DNA of 64,000 bases, from positions 1 to 64,000 of the forward strand of contig NZ_FOCM01000006.1 in the NCBI RefSeq assembly GCF_900110115.1, in the 5' to 3' direction. A program made the position numbers and the translations under genes. This document shows, in pieces, positions 19,209 to 29,626 of the stretch. This DNA comes from Palleronia pelagia (GTDB lineage: Bacteria; Pseudomonadota; Alphaproteobacteria; Rhodobacterales; Rhodobacteraceae). The number at the start of each line of letters is the position of its first letter. Positions within the stretch are counted from its first letter, which is position 1. A model generated the notes under the pieces. It made no database searches, had not been told where the DNA came from, and saw nothing but the letters and a program-made list of their open reading frames with translations.

Positions 19209-19264
19209 GGGGGCGCTGCCCCCGCTGCTGCGCAGCCCCCGGAGGTATTTGGGGAAAGATGAAG
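19209..19264 (+). repeat. Dispersed hairpin motif, copy 1
   Basis: Two consecutive hairpins (GGGGGC-GCT-GCCCCC at 19209-19223; GCTGC-TGC..-GCAGC at 19224-19236) are followed by the core CCCC-GGAGGTATTT-GGGG (19237-19254) and the tail AAAGATGAAG. It lies 10 bases after the gltD stop. Five related copies occur in this window. Confidence 0.75.
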
Positions 19265-19419
19265 CAGGGGCGCCGGCACGGATCGGCGACCTTTCGGAAT
19301 TGACAGAAACGATGCGGCCACTGCAGGAAAAAGGAGTGGACCGATCTGGTGCGCACGGGTCCCGTAAAGGGCAGGCGCTGGCGGGACGGACGACTGGATT
19401 ATGACGCCAAGGGACAGCC

Positions 19420-20262
19420 ATGAAGCACCTAGAGCCCTGTTACGACAGGGACGGTCTGCGCCTCTGGCACAGGCCGGGCGACGGTCCTTACCTCTTCGTG
19501 GTTTTTTCGGGTGTTGGGACCAATCATGCGGCACAGGTGCAGCCGGAGTTCATGCGCTTCTTCCGCGAGACGCCGCAGCATTCTGCGCTTTTCGTGGCGG
19601 ACGATTCCCGCAGCTGGCTGAATGCGCCGGGACTGATCGACTTGGTCGGCGGTCGGGTCGAGGCGATCCGTGCCGCCCGGCCGGATATTCTTCGGGTTGT
19701 GACGCTGGGAAATTCCATGGGCGGCTTTTCGGCCATCGCCATAGCGCCGCTGCTGGGCGCGCAGACGGCGATCGCCTTCACGCCGCAGGTGTCGGTCCAT
19801 CCCGAAGTGGTTCCGGGCGAGCGCCGCTGGCGACGCTTCCGTTCGGCCATCACGGATTGGCGGGTCAGGACGCTCGATCTAGCCGCGGCCGAGGAGACAT
19901 TACATTTCGTCTTCCACGGCGCGCACCCGGCAGAGCGTCGGCACTGGGAGCCCGTCCCGCTGCTGCCCCACGTGCACCACTACATATTTCCGGATCATTC
20001 ACACTTCCTTGTGCGTCCGATGAAAGAGGCCGGACTTCTGCACCCGATCGTCGCCCATGCCGCAGCCAGGCGGCCGCGCCGCGTGCGGCAATGCGTCGAG
20101 CGGATGGGCGGGATGAAAGGGTTACATTTCGAGCGGCGGGAGGCGATGACCCGCGCCGCATCTTCGAGAGAGGACACGACCGATGACCAAGTACGATGCC
20201 GAATGGGTGGCCCGCGAGGAAGCCAAGCGCGCCTATATGGCCGAGCATTCCCTGTATCGTGA
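19420..20262 (+). CDS. Alpha/beta-hydrolase-like protein between gltD and gltB
   Basis: A 280-residue protein with the nucleophile-elbow-like motif LGNSMGGFSA (about residue 95). A late FPDHSHFLV segment could hold the histidine, so a serine hydrolase or acyltransferase-like fold is plausible. The first residues RDGLRLWHRPGDGPYLFVVF look like the first strands of such a fold. The last 80 bases overlap the gltB start in another frame, and the overlapping tail is rich in Arg, so the real C-terminus may be of little importance. Substrate unknown. Position inside the glutamate synthase locus may only reflect insertion. Confidence 0.65.
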   Translation: MKHLEPCYDRDGLRLWHRPGDGPYLFVVFSGVGTNHAAQVQPEFMRFFRETPQHSALFVADDSRSWLNAPGLIDLVGGRVEAIRAARPDILRVVTLGNSMGGFSAIAIAPLLGAQTAIAFTPQVSVHPEVVPGERRWRRFRSAITDWRVRTLDLAAAEETLHFVFHGAHPAERRHWEPVPLLPHVHHYIFPDHSHFLVRPMKEAGLLHPIVAHAAARRPRRVRQCVERMGGMKGLHFERREAMTRAASSREDTTDDQVRCRMGGPRGSQARLYGRAFPVS

Positions 20263-23200
20263 CGATGACGAGCACGCGTCCTGCGGCGTGGGCCTGGTCG
20301 TCGACAAGGCCGGCAAGCCGTCGCGCCGCGTGGTGCAGGCGGGCATCGACGCGCTGAAGGCGATCTGGCACCGTGGCGCGGTCGACGCCGACGGCATGAC
20401 CGGCGACGGCGCCGGCATCCACGTGCAGATCCCGTTCAAGTTCTTCGGCGAACAGGTCGAGCGCACGGGCCACGCGCTGCGCGATGAATTACTGGCCGTG
20501 GGCCAGGTGTTCCTGCCGCGCACCGATTTCGGCGCGCAGGAGATCTGCCGGACCATCGTCGAGACCGAAGTCCTGCGCATGGGCTACTACATCTATGGCT
20601 GGCGCCACGTGCCGGTCGACACCTCGGTCTTGGGCGAGAAGGCCAACGCCACCCGCCCCGAGATCGAGCAGATCCTGATCTCGAACGCCAAGGGCGTGGA
20701 CGAGGAGACATTCGAGCGCGAGCTCTACGTCATCCGCCGCCGGATCGAGAAGGCATCGGCCGCCGCAGGCGTGCGCGACCTGTATCTTGCATCGCTGAGC
20801 TGTCGGTCGGTCATCTACAAGGGCATGATGCTGGCCGAGCAGGTGGCCGAGTTCTATCCCGACCTGAAGGACGACCGGTTCGAGAGCGCCTTCGCCATCT
20901 ACCACCAGCGCTATTCGACCAACACCTTCCCGCAGTGGTGGCTGGCCCAGCCGTTCCGCATGCTGGCCCATAACGGCGAGATCAACACGCTGAAGGGCAA
21001 CCTGAACTGGATGAAGAGCCACGAGATCCGGATGGCGTCGGCCGCCTTCGGGGACATGGCCGACGACATCAAGCCCATCGTGGCGCAGGGGTCCAGCGAC
21101 TCGGCCGCGCTGGATTCGGTCTTCGAGGTGCTCGTCCGCGCGGGCCGCAACGCGCCCATGGCCAAGACCATGCTGGTGCCCGAGTCGTGGTCGAAGCAGG
21201 CCGACGAGTTGCCCGAGGCGTGGCGCGACATGTATTCCTACTGCAACTCGGTCATGGAGCCGTGGGACGGCCCCGCCGCGCTGGCCATGACCGACGGGCG
21301 CTGGGTCTGCGCCGGGCTCGACCGCAACGGCTTGCGCCCCATGCGCTATGTCGTGACCGCCGACAACCTCGTGATCGCGGGATCCGAGGCGGGCATGGTG
21401 CCCATTGACGAATCCGGCATCGTCGAGAAGGGCGCGCTGGGCCCCGGCCAGATGCTGGCCATCGACATGCAGGAGGGCCAGCTCTTCCACGACGTCGAGA
21501 TCAAGGACAAGCTGGCCGCCGCGCAGCCCTTCGGCGAATGGGTCGGCAAGATCGTCGAGCTGGATGCCGACCTGGCCCGCGCGACCGAGCGCCCCGTCTT
21601 CTCGGGGGCCGAGCTGCGCCGCCGCCAGATCAGCGCGGGTTACACCATGGAAGAGCTCGAGCAGATCCTCGCGCCCATGGCCGAGGACGGGAAGGAAACG
21701 CTGGCGTCCATGGGCGACGACACGCCCTCGGCGGTGCTGAGCGAGAAGTACCGCCCGCTGAGCCATTTCTTCCGCCAGAACTTCAGCCAGGTGACGAACC
21801 CGCCGATCGACAGCTTGCGCGAATTCCGGGTGATGAGCCTGAAGACCCGGTTCGGCAACCTCAAGAACGTGCTGGACGAAAGCAGCAGCCAGACCGAGAT
21901 CATCGTGCTGGACAGCCCCTTCGTGGGCAACGCGCAGTTCGACCGCATGGTCGAGTCGTTCAACGCGCCCATGGTCGAGATCGACTGCACCTTCGAGGCG
22001 GGCCAGGGGCCCGGCACGCTGACCCAGGGTTTGCGGCGCATCCGCGAGGCGGCGGAAGAGGCCGTGCGCTCGGGCTCGGGCCACCTGGTGCTGTCGGATG
22101 CCAAGGCCTCGGAAGATCGCGTGCCCATGCCGATGATCCTGGCGACCTCGGCCGTGCACAGCTGGCTGACCAAGCAGGGGCTGCGCACCTTCTGTTCGCT
22201 GAACGTGCGCTCGGCCGAATGCATCGACCCGCATTACTTCGCCGTGCTGATCGGCTGCGGCGCGACCACGGTGAACGCCTATCTCGCCGAGGACAGCCTG
22301 GCCGACCGGATCGAGCGCGGTCTGCTGGACTGTTCGCTGACCGAGGCGGTCGCGCGCTACCGCGCCGCCATCGACGCGGGCCTTCTGAAGATCATGGCCA
22401 AGATGGGGATCAGCGTGATCTCGTCCTATCGCGGCGGGCTGAACTTCGAGGCGGTGGGCCTGAGCCGCGCCATGTGCGCCGAGTATTTCCCCGGCATGCA
22501 CAGCCGCATCAGCGGCATCGGCGTCAACGGCATCCAGCGCAAGGTCGAGGAGATCCACGCCCGCGGCTTCCGCGGCGGACAGGACGTGCTGCCGATCGGC
22601 GGCTTCTACAAGGCGCGCCGCTCGGGCGAGCAGCACGCCTGGGAAGCGACGACCATGCACATGCTGCAAATGGCCTGCAACACGGCGTCCTACCAGACGT
22701 GGAAGCAGTTCTCGGCCAAGATGCGGGGCGCCAAGCCGATCCACCTGCGCGATCTCATGGACTTCAAGGCGCTGGGCAAGCCCGTGCCCATCGAAGAGGT
22801 CGAAAGCATCACCTCGATCCGCAAGCGGTTCGTGACGCCGGGCATGTCGCTGGGCGCCCTGTCGCCCGAGGCGCACCGGACGCTGTCGATCGCCATGAAC
22901 CGGATCGGTGCCAAGTCGGACAGCGGCGAGGGGGGCGAGAGCCCCGAGGATTTCACCCCCGAGCCCAATGGCGACAACGCGTCGGCGAAGATCAAGCAGG
23001 TGGCGTCGGGCCGCTTCGGCGTGACGGCGGAATACCTGCTGCATTGCGAAGAGCTGGAGATCAAGGTGGCCCAGGGCGCCAAGCCCGGCGAGGGCGGCCA
23101 GCTTCCGGGCATGAAGGTGACCAAGCTGATCGCCAAGCTGCGGCACTCGACCCCCGGCGTGACCCTGATCTCGCCGCCGCCGCACCACGACATCTACTCG

Positions 23201-24721
23201 ATCGAGGACCTGGCGCAGCTGATCTACGACCTCAAGCAGATCAACCCGCGCGCCAAGGTGACGGTGAAGCTGGTCGCGTCCTCGGGTGTCGGCACCATCG
23301 CGGCCGGGGTGGCGAAGGCGAAGGCCGACGTGATCCTGATCTCGGGCCATAACGGCGGCACCGGCGCGTCGCCCGCGACGTCGATCAAGTACGCGGGCCT
23401 GCCGTGGGAGATGGGGCTGACCGAAGCGCACCACGTTCTGGCCATGAACAACCTGCGCTCGCGCGTGACGCTGCGCACCGATGGCGGACTGCGTACGGGG
23501 CGCGACATCGTCATGGCGGCGATGATGGGAGCCGAGGAATACGGCATCGGCACCGCCGCGCTGATCGCCATGGGCTGCATCATGGTGCGCCAGTGTCAGT
23601 CGAACACCTGCCCGGTGGGCGTCTGCACCCAGGACGACGCGCTGCGCGAGAAGTTCACGGGCAACGCCGACAAGGTGGTGAACCTCATCACCTTCTACGC
23701 CCAGGAGGTCCGTGAGATCCTGGCGTCGATCGGCGCACGTTCGCTGGACGAGGTGATCGGCCGGGCCGACCTGCTGAGCCAGGTCAGCAGGGGCAGCGCG
23801 CACCTGGACGACCTGGACCTGAACCCGCTGCTGATCACCGTCGATGGCGCGGACAAGATCGTCTATGACCGCGACCGCCCGCGCAACGCCGTGCTGGACA
23901 CGCTGGACGTCGAGATCGTGCGCGACGCGCAGCGGTTCCTCGAGGACGGCGAGAAGATGCAGCTGAGCTATGCCGTGCGCAACACTCACAGGACCGTGGG
24001 CACGCGCACGTCCAGCCACATCGTCAAGCGGTTCGGAATGCGCAACCACGGCCTGCAGGACGACCACTTGCACGTGAAGCTGACGGGCAGCGCGGGGCAG
24101 TCGCTGGCTGCCTTCGCGGCCCCGGGTCTGAAGATCGAGGTCTCGGGCGACGCCAACGACTATGTCGGCAAGGGTCTGTCGGGCGGCACAGTGGTGGTGC
24201 GCCCGCCCATGATCAGCCCGCTGGTCGCGTCCGACAACACGATCATCGGCAACACCGTGCTTTATGGTGCTACGAGCGGCTACCTTTTCGCAGCCGGCCG
24301 CGCGGGCGAACGGTTCGCCGTCCGCAACTCGGGCGCGCACACGGTGATCGAGGGCTGCGGCTCCAACGGGTGCGAATACATGACCGGCGGCGTCGCCGTG
24401 ATCCTGGGGGCGATCGGCGCCAATTTCGGCGCGGGCATGACGGGCGGGATGGCGTATATCTACGACCCCGAGGGCCGATCGCCGATCATGATGAACGCCG
24501 AGACCCTGGTGACCTGCCCGGTCGCGTCGGACTTCTACGAGGCCGAGCTGAAGGGCCTGATCGAGCGCCACGCCGAGGAAACCGGCAGCCGTCGCGCGAA
24601 GGAGATCCTGCAACACTGGGAGACCGAGCTGGCCAACTTCACGCAGGTTTGCCCGAAGGAAATGCTGGACAAGCTCGAGCATCCGCTGGGCACCGAGGTG
24701 CAGGCGGTTCCGGCCGAGTGA
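20183..24721 (+). CDS. gltB: Glutamate synthase (NADPH) large subunit
   Basis: The alpha subunit hydrolyses glutamine and channels ammonia to 2-oxoglutarate, giving two glutamates. The 1,512-residue length is normal. The class II glutaminase nucleophile is Cys34 in HASCGVGLVVD, exposed after removal of a 33-residue propeptide. FMN/2-oxoglutarate-domain signatures such as GEGGQLPGMK and HNGGTGASPATSIKYAGLPW follow. The 3Fe-4S cysteines are in MGCIMVRQCQSNTCPVGVC. The C-terminal beta-helix domain carries repeated G-x-x-G motifs. ATG at 20183 follows GAGAGGAC. It partners GltD encoded upstream. Confidence 0.97.
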   Translation: MTKYDAEWVAREEAKRAYMAEHSLYRDDDEHASCGVGLVVDKAGKPSRRVVQAGIDALKAIWHRGAVDADGMTGDGAGIHVQIPFKFFGEQVERTGHALRDELLAVGQVFLPRTDFGAQEICRTIVETEVLRMGYYIYGWRHVPVDTSVLGEKANATRPEIEQILISNAKGVDEETFERELYVIRRRIEKASAAAGVRDLYLASLSCRSVIYKGMMLAEQVAEFYPDLKDDRFESAFAIYHQRYSTNTFPQWWLAQPFRMLAHNGEINTLKGNLNWMKSHEIRMASAAFGDMADDIKPIVAQGSSDSAALDSVFEVLVRAGRNAPMAKTMLVPESWSKQADELPEAWRDMYSYCNSVMEPWDGPAALAMTDGRWVCAGLDRNGLRPMRYVVTADNLVIAGSEAGMVPIDESGIVEKGALGPGQMLAIDMQEGQLFHDVEIKDKLAAAQPFGEWVGKIVELDADLARATERPVFSGAELRRRQISAGYTMEELEQILAPMAEDGKETLASMGDDTPSAVLSEKYRPLSHFFRQNFSQVTNPPIDSLREFRVMSLKTRFGNLKNVLDESSSQTEIIVLDSPFVGNAQFDRMVESFNAPMVEIDCTFEAGQGPGTLTQGLRRIREAAEEAVRSGSGHLVLSDAKASEDRVPMPMILATSAVHSWLTKQGLRTFCSLNVRSAECIDPHYFAVLIGCGATTVNAYLAEDSLADRIERGLLDCSLTEAVARYRAAIDAGLLKIMAKMGISVISSYRGGLNFEAVGLSRAMCAEYFPGMHSRISGIGVNGIQRKVEEIHARGFRGGQDVLPIGGFYKARRSGEQHAWEATTMHMLQMACNTASYQTWKQFSAKMRGAKPIHLRDLMDFKALGKPVPIEEVESITSIRKRFVTPGMSLGALSPEAHRTLSIAMNRIGAKSDSGEGGESPEDFTPEPNGDNASAKIKQVASGRFGVTAEYLLHCEELEIKVAQGAKPGEGGQLPGMKVTKLIAKLRHSTPGVTLISPPPHHDIYSIEDLAQLIYDLKQINPRAKVTVKLVASSGVGTIAAGVAKAKADVILISGHNGGTGASPATSIKYAGLPWEMGLTEAHHVLAMNNLRSRVTLRTDGGLRTGRDIVMAAMMGAEEYGIGTAALIAMGCIMVRQCQSNTCPVGVCTQDDALREKFTGNADKVVNLITFYAQEVREILASIGARSLDEVIGRADLLSQVSRGSAHLDDLDLNPLLITVDGADKIVYDRDRPRNAVLDTLDVEIVRDAQRFLEDGEKMQLSYAVRNTHRTVGTRTSSHIVKRFGMRNHGLQDDHLHVKLTGSAGQSLAAFAAPGLKIEVSGDANDYVGKGLSGGTVVVRPPMISPLVASDNTIIGNTVLYGATSGYLFAAGRAGERFAVRNSGAHTVIEGCGSNGCEYMTGGVAVILGAIGANFGAGMTGGMAYIYDPEGRSPIMMNAETLVTCPVASDFYEAELKGLIERHAEETGSRRAKEILQHWETELANFTQVCPKEMLDKLEHPLGTEVQAVPAE

Positions 24722-24760
24722 TCTGATCGGCCTCCGGCCGACTCTGAACCCAATCAAGCG

Positions 24761-24791
24761 CGCGCGCCCCGGACCAAATCCGGGGCGCGCG
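24761..24791 (+). terminator. Intrinsic terminator after gltB
   Basis: CGCGCGCCCCGGA (24761-24773), loop CCAAA, TCCGGGGCGCGCG (24779-24791): a perfect 13-bp stem about 40 bases after the gltB stop, followed by GCGTTT. The short U run is typical of high-G+C genomes. Confidence 0.75.
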
Positions 24792-24836
24792 GCGTTTAGG
24801 GGGCAGACACGGATCCGAATTGAATAGAGGTACGCC

Positions 24837-25109
24837 ATGGCGAAACTGTTGATCGAAGCGCTGGACAAGGCCGAGGCCGGCGAATGGGATGCGGCGCACG
24901 AAATCGTGCAGCAATACGACGGGCGCGGGGCGGCGTGGCTGCACGCCTACCTGCACAAGGTCGAGGGCGACGACTCCAACGCCCGCTACTGGTATCGGAA
25001 GGCCGACATGCAGCCCTTCGAGGGCGACCGGTACGAGGAGCTTTACGCGCTGCGGCAGGAGCTGACCTCGGGGACCGAGGGCATGATGGGGCAGAAGCCG
25101 GCGACCTGA
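24837..25109 (+). CDS. Conserved small hypothetical protein
   Basis: A 90-residue, helix-rich, soluble protein. Its pattern (EALDKAEAGEWDAAHEIVQQ, then WLHAYLHKVEGDDSNARYWY) resembles a single TPR/Sel1-like helical hairpin pair that ends in a conserved YWYRKA segment. There is no signal peptide or membrane segment. ATG at 24837 is preceded by AGAGG. It follows the gltB terminator, so it is probably transcribed on its own. Function unknown. Confidence 0.75.
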   Translation: MAKLLIEALDKAEAGEWDAAHEIVQQYDGRGAAWLHAYLHKVEGDDSNARYWYRKADMQPFEGDRYEELYALRQELTSGTEGMMGQKPAT

Positions 25110-25141
25110 TCTCGGCATCGCGCGTGGCGCCGGACCGGGAA

Positions 25142-25196
25142 GGGGCTCCGCCCCGCCGCTGACGCGGCCCCCCGAGGTATTTTGGGAAAGATGAAG
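25142..25196 (+). repeat. Dispersed hairpin motif, copy 2
   Basis: Hairpins GGGGC-TCC-GCCCC (25142-25154) and GCCGC-TGAC-GCGGC (25155-25168) precede the core CCCCGAGGTATTTTGGG and tail AAAGATGAAG (25170-25196). The stems differ from copy 1 in sequence but keep pairing. Confidence 0.75.
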
Positions 25197-25208
25197 GCGC
25201 GGCGGCGG

Positions 25209-26522
25209 TCAGCGCTCGATCGCCAGCCCCGAGGGAACGTGTTCCGGTATGCCCAGCCGGCCGGTCAGGGAGGCCGGGTCGGTGAGCGACTCGAGGAAGG
25301 CGAGGAGCGCGTCGAGATCATTGGCGTCCAATAGGCGGCCGGGCCGGGCCGCGGCCGCGATGGCGGCGCGCTCGGCCGGGTTGTCGAGAGCCCAGTCGTC
25401 GGGCGCGATGTTTTCAAGCCGCGGCAGGGTGGGCGCGTCGTCGTAGCGGTCGAGCGCGGTCGCCGGGTCCGCGTGATTGCGCAGGAAGGCCCGCAGGTCG
25501 GAATGCGCGCCCGCATGGCCCCAAGGGCCGGTGCGGGTCACGTTGCGCAGCATGGGCGTCCGGAACGCGTAGGCGTCGTCGGCGGCGCCGGTAACCCGCA
25601 TCCGGCCCGTGTCCTGCTGGTGGGACTCGAACCGCGCGGCCTTGCCCGGTCCGATCTGCGGCGCGCCCATGGCGTGGAAGGCGTTGTCGGTCATCAGCGG
25701 GCCGGCGTGGCAGTCGGCGCAGCCCGCGTCGCCGTAGAAGAGTTCCATCCCTTCGGCCGCCGCGCCCGTCAGGGGCGACTCGTCGCGCAGGGCGGCATCG
25801 AAGGCGCTGTCGGTGGCGCGCCATTCGAAGTTCATGAAGGCGGCGATGGCGTCGGAGATGTCGGTGAAGTCGATGGGCTGGCCGGCCGCGATCTCGGGAT
25901 AGGCCTCGGCGAACATGGCGGCGTATTCGGGAATGCCGGCCACCCGCGCGGCGATGGTTTCCCACGCGCCGTCGGGGCCGGTCAGCCGCCCCTGGCGCAC
26001 CAGTTGCGCCACGTCGTTCTCGGTATAATGGCCGGCCATCTCGTCGGGGCTGAGCACCGGGAACATGGTCTGGGCCGACAGCAGGCTGTCGAAGCCGGCC
26101 ACCATGTCCTGGCCCAGGGGCGTGCGCAGGCCGCCGGGCCGGGTCTCGTCCACCTCGATCCGGCCATCGTGAAACAGGACCGTCACCCCCGGGTGGCCGA
26201 GGTTGAACAGCCCCGGCGCGTTGCGCGGGATGCGCTGTTCGGGCGGGTTGTCGGGATCGGCCACGCGGTCGGGGCCAAGGCCGGTACCGCCATCGCCGAT
26301 CCCGAGGCTCACGCCGTCGCCGGTGGCGAAACGCGGGTGGTGACAGGTGGCGCAGGAGACCGTGCGGCTGCCCGACAGGATCGGGTCGTAGAACAGCAGC
26401 TGGCCCAGCTTGACCTCGGCCGCCGGGTGCCGCGGGAAGTCGTCGGGATCCAGCGGTGGCGGCAGGTCGGCGGCCGCGAGCGGCGTGGCAAGGGAAAGGG
26501 CGAAGCAGGCAAGGCGCAACAT
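25209..26522 (-). CDS. Di-haem cytochrome c peroxidase/MauG-family protein
   Basis: Periplasmic di-haem c-type protein of the bacterial cytochrome c peroxidase/MauG superfamily, 437 residues. It has a signal peptide (1-18, SLATPLAAA) and two haem-binding motifs, CATCH (near residue 60) and CADCH (near 265). A late MxxxRNVTRTGPWGHAGAHSDL stretch (seen here as LRNVTRTGPWGHAG) is typical. It reduces peroxide with electrons from a small cytochrome or acts as an oxidase on another protein. ATG at 26522 was chosen because the signal peptide starts there. It stands alone, upstream of convergent repeat copy 2. Confidence 0.88.
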   Translation of the reverse strand: MLRLACFALSLATPLAAADLPPPLDPDDFPRHPAAEVKLGQLLFYDPILSGSRTVSCATCHHPRFATGDGVSLGIGDGGTGLGPDRVADPDNPPEQRIPRNAPGLFNLGHPGVTVLFHDGRIEVDETRPGGLRTPLGQDMVAGFDSLLSAQTMFPVLSPDEMAGHYTENDVAQLVRQGRLTGPDGAWETIAARVAGIPEYAAMFAEAYPEIAAGQPIDFTDISDAIAAFMNFEWRATDSAFDAALRDESPLTGAAAEGMELFYGDAGCADCHAGPLMTDNAFHAMGAPQIGPGKAARFESHQQDTGRMRVTGAADDAYAFRTPMLRNVTRTGPWGHAGAHSDLRAFLRNHADPATALDRYDDAPTLPRLENIAPDDWALDNPAERAAIAAAARPGRLLDANDLDALLAFLESLTDPASLTGRLGIPEHVPSGLAIER

Positions 26523-26589
26523 GGCGGCAACGGTGCTGTGGGCGCGGGGCGCGGTCAAGCGGGTGGCGCCATGCCGGGCCGGCGCGGGC

Positions 26590-26621
26590 AAAAAAAACCC
26601 CGCCGACATCGGTCGGCGGGG
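26590..26621 (-). terminator. Intrinsic terminator after ccrM
   Basis: On the minus strand CCCCGCCGAC, loop CGAT, GTCGGCGGGG is followed by eight T. Stem arms are 26612-26621 and 26598-26607, with the T run at 26590-26597. It lies about 80 bases past the ccrM stop and is a textbook rho-independent terminator. Confidence 0.92.
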
Positions 26622-26702
26622 CAAGGTTGCACCATGGGGCAGGCGCGGATGCGCCCGTCCTTGCCATGGTGCCGGCGGTAACTTCTGGGGTGTCTCGGTG
26701 GC

Positions 26703-27902
<1,200 letters not shown>

Positions 27903-28565
27903 TTAATTTTCTTGATACAATATCTTGTGGATCGGCTTGAAAGAACGCCGATGATGTGGGGTCACACCGTGGCTTTTCAGCCCCACATGATGTGCGGTGG
28001 TGCCGTAGCCCTTGTTGCTTTCCCAGGCGTAATGCGGGTGCTGTTGCGCGAGCGTCACCATGGTCCGGTCGCGTGCCACCTTGGCCACGATCGAAGCTGC
28101 GGCGATGGAGACCGACAGCCCGTCGCCGCCGACCACGGGTGTGGCGGGGCAGGGCAGGCCGGTGGGCAGGCGGTTGCCGTCGATCAGCAGGTGGCCCGGC
28201 GGCACCGGCAGCGCGTCGATGGCCCGACGCATGGCGACGAAGCTGGCCTGCAGGATGTTCAGGCGGTCGATCTCCTCCACCGTGGCTTCGCCCAAACCGA
28301 TCTCGGCCGCCTCGAACAGCTGGGCATAGAGCGCCTCGCGACGATTGGGGCTGAGCTTCTTGCTGTCGTCCAGACCTTCGGGAATGGCCGCGGGGTCCAG
28401 GACGACGGCGGCTGCCACGACCGGCCCCGCCCAGGGGCCGCGGCCGACTTCGTCGATGCCGGCGATGCGCAGGCGGCCTCTGGCCCCGAAACGCGTCTCG
28501 TACATGTCGTCTGGCATGGTCCAGACATCGCCCGCCGGGCGGTCCTGTGCAAGCGCCAATGCCAT
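27903..28565 (-). CDS. rnhB: Ribonuclease HII
   Basis: Removes ribonucleotides and RNA primers from RNA-DNA hybrids. The 220-residue frame has the RNase HII active-site core AGIDEVGRGPWAGPVVAAAV (D, E at about residues 35-36), the LDDSKKLS motif, LLIDGN and the late AAASIVAKVARDR. The start is uncertain: ATG at 28565 lacks a clear ribosome site, and ATG at 28517 or 28505 would remove 16-20 residues while keeping the catalytic core. It may share transcription with ccrM downstream, although the intervening 108 bases could hold a separate ccrM promoter. Confidence 0.93.
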   Translation of the reverse strand: MALALAQDRPAGDVWTMPDDMYETRFGARGRLRIAGIDEVGRGPWAGPVVAAAVVLDPAAIPEGLDDSKKLSPNRREALYAQLFEAAEIGLGEATVEEIDRLNILQASFVAMRRAIDALPVPPGHLLIDGNRLPTGLPCPATPVVGGDGLSVSIAAASIVAKVARDRTMVTLAQQHPHYAWESNKGYGTTAHHVGLKSHGVTPHHRRSFKPIHKILYQEN

Positions 28566-28675
28566 GAAAAATTGGGGCGGGACCGTTCCCGATGGGTTCG
28601 ATCCCGCCCCGTCACGACCCGCCGCGCCAAGATGTGCGGAGTGGTTTGCGATGGGCCGTGAAGACGGGGCCGCGC

Positions 28676-29149
28676 TTAGTGTCGCTGCGCCACCGTCCAT
28701 CCCTGTCGCTGCAGGCAGCGCGCGCCGTAGACGGCGCGGTCGCGGCCAAACGCGTGGACGATCCGTTCGCAGCGCCGCGGCAGGTTCCGGGCCTGCGGGA
28801 AATGCCGTTGCAGACAGCGCTTTCCGTAAACGGCGCGCAGGCCACGGCCGGTTTCGACCCGGTGTTGGCAAACGGCCGGCAGGGCGCGTTCGGCCCGGTG
28901 GTCGCGATACCGGTCCCGGTCGCGCTGGCGTTCGCGCTCGCGCTCGGCGGCGCGCTCACGCTCACGTTCGCGGTCCTTGCGGTCGTCCTTGTACTTGTCG
29001 ATGGCGACGCCCAGCACGCCAATGGCGGCCAGCGCGGCCAGAAGCTGGCCCGCCTGTTCCTGGTTGATCTGTGCCTGCGCCTGCGGGGCGGACACGGGAC
29101 TGGTGGCAAGGCCAAGGCCGAGGATGGCGGCGAGTAGGATACGGGACAT
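28676..29149 (-). CDS. Secreted protein with charged coiled region and two Cys/YGxRCLQR repeats
   Basis: A 157-residue exported protein of unknown function. Signal peptide residues 1-26 (LGLGLATSPVSAPQAQA) are followed by a short hydrophobic helix (LLAALAAIGVLGVAI). Then comes a strongly charged Arg/Glu/Asp stretch (about 54-88, e.g. RERERERAAERERERQRDRD). Two imperfect repeats end the protein: C-x3-VETGRGLRAVYGKRCLQRHF and C-x3-VHAFGRDRAVYGARCLQRQG (about 95-120 and 125-152). Each repeat holds two cysteines that could pair. GGAG precedes the ATG. It is divergent from the 95-residue secreted protein. Confidence 0.7.
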   Translation of the reverse strand: MSRILLAAILGLGLATSPVSAPQAQAQINQEQAGQLLAALAAIGVLGVAIDKYKDDRKDRERERERAAERERERQRDRDRYRDHRAERALPAVCQHRVETGRGLRAVYGKRCLQRHFPQARNLPRRCERIVHAFGRDRAVYGARCLQRQGWTVAQRH

Positions 29150-29338
29150 GGCGTGGCTCCTTTCGGGATCGCGTTTCTGTCGATGCCCCTGCTTGGTGCC
29201 GGGTCGCCAAGCCACGCAATATCGCCCGCTCGTCATCGCATAACAGCGCGCCATCGCCCCGTGGTCATTGATTGTCGCGGGGGCGCGGGCCATGGTTCGG
29301 ATCACGCCCATGCCCTTTTTCAGAAGGTGTCCGACCCG

Positions 29339-29626
29339 ATGTTCCGCTTTGCCAGATGCGCCGCGATCAGCGCCATCGCCCTTGTCGCCGCCGGCGCGGT
29401 CGAGGCCGCGTGCTACGTGGATTACAAGGCGCGCATCGCGCAGCCTTTCCAGTTGCATTACGGTGTAATCCGGCTCAGCGATGCCGAATGCGCCGATCCC
29501 CGTGCCGCCGTGCAGGCCCGCATCGGCGTGGACGGCTGGGAGGTGCTGGCGATCATGGACCAGTTCGACGAGGCGGGTGCAGAGGCAAGGAGGAACGATG
29601 CTGCGGGTTTTTACCTCCGTTACTGA
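29339..29626 (+). CDS. Small secreted hypothetical protein
   Basis: A 95-residue protein with a signal peptide (residues 1-23, ALVAAGAVEA) that leaves a mature domain opening CYVDYKARIAQPFQLHYGV and containing ECADPRAAVQARIGVDGWEV. Two cysteines remain in the mature part and could form a disulfide. No family recognised. ATG at 29339 is chosen because the signal peptide begins there. Its last 29 bases overlap the next gene, which carries its own AGGAGG inside this gene, so the two are probably co-translated. Confidence 0.7.
   Translation: MFRFARCAAISAIALVAAGAVEAACYVDYKARIAQPFQLHYGVIRLSDAECADPRAAVQARIGVDGWEVLAIMDQFDEAGAEARRNDAAGFYLRY

Noticed and set aside
20489-24868. A 1,459-codon open frame antisense to gltB
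   Set aside because: It mirrors gltB codon by codon; in high-G+C DNA the antisense frame stays open because stop codons are rare. It has low-complexity His/Arg/Asp-rich composition and no family.
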